From Paramecium octaurelia (Eukaryota > Ciliophora > Oligohymenophorea > Peniculida > Parameciidae): DNA of 64,000 nucleotides. Below the pieces are notes generated by a model. The model was given only the letters and a program-made list of their open reading frames with translations, was not told the DNA's origin and ran no database searches. Shown piece after piece: positions 59,389 to 64,000 of this stretch. The position numbers were made by a program, and so were the translations under genes. The stretch's first letter is position 1, and each line of letters begins with the position of its first letter. The DNA lies in the NCBI GenBank assembly GCA_905182995.1, contig CAJJDP010000116.1, positions 96,684 to 160,683 on the forward strand. Direction: 5' to 3'.

Positions 59389-60573
59389 GTTAATATTAAA
59401 ATTAACTATTAAATTAAGCAGTTATTTTTTGATAAATAACTGAAAAAATATAAACACTTAAACCTTGAGAAATATAGATAATAATAGAAGAACTGATGGA
59501 TATGAACTATTAAATAATATATTCATAATTATAATAAATACAGAATTTAAAGATTTACTAAATTTTAGGAGATAGCGTTTATGTTTCTAAGACTCTTATT
59601 TGAAATCAAATAATATATTATAATGATTAAACATGTTGTTATAGCTTTCCTAAAAAATTATTAGAACAGACTTTTGAAAATCCATAAGAGACAAAGTTAA
59701 AGAATAAATTAACAGAAGAATTATATTTTAGACCCTGTTACATAAGAGATATTTTAATCAACTACACAATATTTATTATTTAAATTAAATATCCAATCTG
59801 CCTTAATAGTATTTATTAAAGGTAGGATTCTCAATCTATCCTAAAGCAGTTCAATCCGATCTACATTTGAATTCCGCTCTGATATTTGAATCAATTATCT
59901 TAATAATATTAGGTGCGTTTAAAAAATGTCCTCTTTTGTATTTTGGTTTAATAAACTTAAATATTTATTAAATAAAATGATTCATATTTTAAACTTTATA
60001 GTAAGTTTGGCATTCACTTGGATTACGTATTTTATTTACAACGCAAGAATAATGAAGTATGAAAGATTTACTGAGTATGTTTTCAGTTTTATCAGAAGAT
60101 TTCTATTTTATTCTGCTTTCGTATTTATTTTCCCCTTGCTTTTTTTCGATGTTATCGAATTACAACATCATTAATACTTAGAGGATGATAATTATTCAAA
60201 ACTTATAAAGCAAATCGATCAATTACCCAACTATTAAAGAGAATCAATCTCAGCATATCTAAATAATGAATTCTCACTACAATATAAAATTATATTCTTG
60301 ATTCCATTATTATTCGTTGCCAAAGAGCTTTAAGAAATATACTATAAAGATCTTGAAGAATCATAAATAGCTTAAATTGGTCTTAGCAGTAATGCACCCC
60401 CTCCTCCTTTGGTTTTGTAACCTAAACTTATTTCTGAATATGTTCCTTAAAAAAATGAAGAAATTTTGCAGATTGAAAGTTTTTACAGAAATCAAAACTA
60501 ATTTGAATAAATTAAATTGAACGATGAGGTTAAGAATAGTAATAGTAAATCCAACTAAACAGATTTAATAAAT
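59257..60573 (+). repeat. 1317-bp direct duplication, copy 2
   Basis: Second copy of 57939-59255. After 60573 the sequence continues uniquely through the rest of the membrane-protein gene. Confidence 0.9.
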
Positions 60574-61227
60574 AAATTATAGTTTGTAATTCATTAAATT
60601 ATATTAGACAATTGATGGTAAATAAAATAAAATTTGCCTATCTGAATATAGCAACAAATAATTAGCAAAGGCTAGGCATTTAGGAAGAGTTCCTGAGTAA
60701 GATAGCGAGCCTCGTTCGTTTAACCCTGCAAGAACTCAAACTGTTAAAGACTTGTATTTCACATAAGATACAGAAAATACACAAATTAAAATTGATAATC
60801 TAATTAACACAAAAATAAATTTGATCTTAATCGAAATTTCAATTTAAAAACTAAGTTTTGGTTACCTTGTTGGTGTTTAAGAGAGTTTTAAAATTGCAAT
60901 TCTCATTATTGCCTTATCATCATTATTGGAAATTATTTTATTTAGTGATTGGATGTTATTTAGTAATCTTATTTATATATTAAAGTCAGTAGGCCATTGA
61001 TGGGCACTTATTTGATGCTATTTTATATACTATTTTTGATTTCTATGTTTATTGGAATCTATGCATAGGAAATACTAATAAAAGTTTGCTATTGTTTGCT
61101 CATTATGTATTGCCTAAAATCGGTTAAAAATTTGATTGAATCTTAAACAATGAAGTCAGTGTTGGTTAAATCAGGAATTTCTCTATTTATTTTGTTAACA
61201 ATTGAATTATTGTTTTATTTGAAATGA
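59926..61227 (+). CDS. multi-pass membrane protein of unknown family
   Basis: About 418 residues from the first good ATG. The N-terminal part has two or three hydrophobic segments (ILNFIVSLAFTWITYFIY, LFYSAFVFIFPLLFF). A loop with a Pro run (APPPPL) and a Gln/Asn/Ser-rich stretch follows. The C-terminal half has three or four further segments (FKIAILIIALSSLLEIILF, LMLFYILFLISMFIGIY, GISLFILLTIELLFYL). Introns: 60586-60607 (22 nt) and 60963-60985 (23 nt). Upstream, 59.50-59.92 kb holds other coding-like segments in different frames, so the true start may be further 5'. ARV1 was considered but its zinc motif is not visible. The first 648 bp also occur in the other copy of the repeat. Confidence 0.5.
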
Positions 61228-61458
61228 CTTAACTGATCATAATTTAATTGTATTTCTATAAATTTTTGCATTGATAAATAATTATATAATTTTTAATCAA
61301 AGGCTGATGTAGTATTCATTTCATATTTTACTCTCAAATTTTCTATGCTGTTTAATTGGAATATTGAATTTAAATTAATTGCAAACTTAAACTCATAATT
61401 TAGTCTTTTGCTGCAAGGAAGTATTATAAAAATAATTAGATAATATAGAAACATTTAA

Positions 61459-62805
61459 TCAATCTTCTTCTTTGACTTTAATTGTTCTTTTTTTTCTGCG
61501 TAAATACTTTTCGGGATTTAAATGAAACTATTTAAAGCATTTTATTGTACACAGTGCTACGTTTATGTTATAATAACTCGAACAGGCTTCACATACAAAG
61601 CTTGATTTTTTAACTACCTTGCTGTTCTTTTGACAAACTTTGCATCTAAATTAAATAATTGAAATACTTTTAACTATGATTTCCTTTTTTTGGAAAATGG
61701 CAATTTTAAATATCTTAAAATATAGATAATTCAGTTTGGGCGAATTGCAAGTATTCATTAATATTTAACTTTTGTTAAATTATTGCATTCTAAGAAAGAT
61801 TCTATTTATATAATTTGAGTTTTATTATCATTTTACCAGTATCTAACTATGTATAAGGAGGCAGGTTCATTAGAATTTGTGCTAAGTACTCAATTTAATT
61901 TGGTGGCTCTTTTGGAATGATAGCCCTAATTAAATTCAGAAAGTTAAATTTCACAACCTGCATCTCACATTATTCTAATTTAGAAAGAAACATTTTATGA
62001 ATCTCGTTGATTTTATTTATTTGTTTTATCGTGAACTCTTCATAGGCCTTCTTCTCTGAGATCAGATATTGCTATATTTTCAGTAATGCCAGCAATTTGC
62101 CATTGTTTTTTGGGATTTAAATTTGTAGGGTATTCGGAATTTAAGGCATACTTTGATATTCCATCATTAATATAATTTAGCTTTACGGAGGAAAATCAAG
62201 CAACTTATAAGCCTCTTCTTCAATTTTATCAAACTTTTTTAGAGAAGCATAATTTATATAATGAATACAAGCTTCGTTTTAATTTTAGATGAGAATGTCC
62301 TCCAAAAATTTTTAAACATTTTTGAAATATTACTTAACATTCTTAATGTCCTCGTCTAATTAATAGTGTTGTTGTTTAATAATAATTAATGAATTGGAAT
62401 TATACGCATAGAGAAATATAGTTCGAGAATCAGAAATATATCTTTCAAAAACTATAATAGTAGAGTATTTGTTGCTCATTTAGGTGTAATTCTATGATAA
62501 TTATACTTCTGAATTTGATATTAATATCTTATATAAAAAAGACATAGTTCCCTCCATTTTATTTGCAATAATTGAATTCAATTAATATTTAATATTTATG
62601 ATTTAAAAGCATTTTCAATCCCTCAGCCTCCTTCTTGAAATACTAAATAAACAGTGTTTCCTTTAATATTAAAATATCATTAATCGAATAGCATTTTAAT
62701 GCCATACTTTGTAATGTTTTAAATATTTCCACCAATATATGTCTCCTTTAATAATTTATACCATCCTAACTATACGTCAGATTAAATCTATATGATCATA
62801 ATCAT
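61459..62805 (-). CDS. protein with a C-terminal piggyBac-type cysteine-rich zinc finger
   Basis: About 430 residues. Residues 1-360 are helical and Gln/Asn/Leu/Ile-rich, with no DDE transposase core visible. The last 70 residues have the pattern CKVCQKNS...FVCEACSS...LC...CFKQFH, which matches the C-x2-C...C-x2-C...LC...CFxxYH cysteine-rich domain at the end of piggyBac transposases. Paramecium uses domesticated piggyBac proteins (PiggyMac and PiggyMac-like) for DNA elimination. Whether this is a distant relative, a truncated copy or an unrelated zinc finger is open. Introns: 61646-61667 (22 nt) and two of only 16 nt, 62528-62543 and 62746-62761; with them removed the frame is continuous. 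Confidence 0.5.
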
Positions 62806-63549
62806 TAAAATGCAGTAAAAACTGATTTCAATTCAATTAATTCGTATATTCCTATTTTATCAACATATCATTTGATCAATTAACTAAAAGTAAGGGATCA
62901 TTTTCTTTTTTATCAATCTAATCAATTATTAATGTTAACTAATCATTTATGATTACGTATGATTAGTTAATTAATTCTCAAAGTTGTCAAGCCAAAAACA
63001 ACCCCAAACTAATTTTTTCATTTATAAACCAAAAATGCTTCTATTATTTTCTTCTAAGTATTTAATACATATTTTTATTTTTATATTCATATATTTATAT
63101 AACCAGGATACATAATAACTTTCTTTTAATTACCAAAAATTTTAATTTATTCCAGTGGAAATAATACCAGAATAAAAGCCGTATATTTTAATGTTAATAG
63201 CCTTCAACCCTTATGCTATTTATAATTTAATTATTCTATTATTTATATTATTTAGAATGATATTTATTTAAGAAAACCAAATATATTACCTATTTTTACT
63301 CCTTCTTCAAAACCATCCTAAACACACATAATATGATCGAAATAATGTTGCTATTGGAGCAGTTTCGTTTAAATAGAACCAAAATATTGTAACTATTTTT
63401 TTTTGTAAAAATTCTATTTATTTGTACTTAATACATTACTTAATTAATGTAATATACATAAAAATGTTCTAATATTTAGAAGGAATAATAATAATAAAAA
63501 AAAAAGAAAAAGGAAAACAGGAAAAGAGAATAAACTAAATTAACTCAAA
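62806..63549. other. 744-bp A/T-rich spacer
   Basis: Short homopolymers and a purine-rich tract (about 63480-63530), just upstream of the small frame at 63550. No other gene, RNA or repeat recognised. Confidence 0.4.
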
Positions 63550-63776
63550 ATGCCTAACTATCTATTTAAATATCATTTATTGGAACTTCTAAGGTCGAAA
63601 TTATTGCAAATAATTAATCTTTATGAATTGAATAAGAATAGTTCTGAAGAGCCAATCGTAGCCAATTGATTCAGAAAAAGTTATATATCTCAATAAAACA
63701 ATTAAATGAGTAATTCGATTAAAAGAAATACTAATTAAAAATTAAATAAGAAACAAATCTTAATATTGAATAATGA
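63550..63776 (+). CDS. possible small protein, 69 residues, with a 17-nt intron
   Basis: The first exon encodes about 36 residues (start MPNYLFKYHLLELL), then a GT...AG stretch of 17 nt (GTAGCCAATTGATTCAG) carrying an in-frame TGA, then about 33 Lys/Gln-rich residues to a TGA. Without splicing the frame is 39 residues. Helical and charged; no family. It lies in a gene-poor end and could be chance. Confidence 0.3.
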
Positions 63777-64000
63777 AGCAATTGTAATCCACAACTATGC
63801 ATGATTATTGTATTGATATTATGAGAACGCCTTCTCTCTCTAATATAAATCAAATAAATATATATATTTGTTTGATTATAATTGTAATAAAAATTACTAA
63901 TTAAAAAGATCATGTTATAAGATTAGAACCTTATTAATATCTTGTTATTATGATTCAGTTTAATAAGATCAAATTAATGAAGTTTATACACTGTTTAAAA

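Noticed and set aside
59926-61227. Identification of the multi-pass gene as ARV1 lipid transporter
   Set aside because: The N-terminal zinc-binding Cys pairs expected for ARV1 are not visible, and the helix pattern alone is not enough.
63731-64000. Subtelomeric or telomeric end at the right edge
   Set aside because: No C4A2/C3A3-type repeat is present. It is merely A/T-rich and gene-poor.

Overview
This is a ciliate macronuclear-type window, almost certainly from a Paramecium species. Long reading frames run through TAA and TAG (read as Gln) and stop only at TGA. The DNA is about 70% A+T. Nearly every gene is cut by tiny GT...AG introns, mostly 22-34 nt, and intergenic spacers are often 20-200 bp. 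No bacterial, viral, tRNA, rRNA or CRISPR signal was found, and no telomeric repeat lies at either end. All coding regions below were read with the ciliate code, and introns were placed by frame and splice consensus without transcript data. For most spliced genes the introns sum to a length that restores one open frame from ATG to TGA.

Layout. 1-4 kb: a 5'-truncated gene, a NEK-type kinase and an MNS1/TPH-like coiled coil. 4.1-12.6 kb: a giant cysteine-rich multi-pass surface protein, interrupted by assembly gaps. 13-25.6 kb: a pseudokinase, a laforin-like glycogen phosphatase (coiled coil, CBM20, dual-specificity phosphatase), a cytochrome b5 front-end desaturase, a small unknown, a 1050-residue Gln/Asn-rich disordered protein, a SHAQKFF-type Myb factor and a CFAP100-like axonemal protein. 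25.8-29.3 kb: a kinesin and a helix-turn-helix protein. 29.4-37.6 kb: a BEACH/WD40 giant. 38.5-45.6 kb: a second cysteine-rich giant, paralogous to the first. 46-58 kb: a dense run of small genes (coiled coil, single-pass protein, multi-pass protein, CFAP96-like, SPRY, coiled coil, EF-hand/C2/membrane protein, TBC Rab-GAP, MORN protein, SFI1-like centrin-binding protein, cyclic-nucleotide-binding protein). 58-61 kb: a multi-pass protein lying in a duplicated block. 61.4-62.8 kb: a protein ending in a piggyBac-type cysteine-rich zinc finger. The last 1.2 kb is nearly empty.

Many products fit cilia, basal bodies and the cortex (NEK, MNS1, CFAP100, CFAP96, SFI1, MORN, kinesin). Others fit membrane traffic (BEACH, TBC, C2) and carbohydrate or lipid metabolism. 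Ciliate genes are transcribed singly, so this proximity should not be read as operons.

Two observations stand out. First, all four N characters sit between near-identical 1.3-1.4 kb copies, which looks like unmerged contig overlaps, so the duplications and the frame breaks at 7838 and 40636 should not be trusted. Second, three genes keep their frame only if introns of 16 or 17 nt are removed, shorter than the usual Paramecium range.
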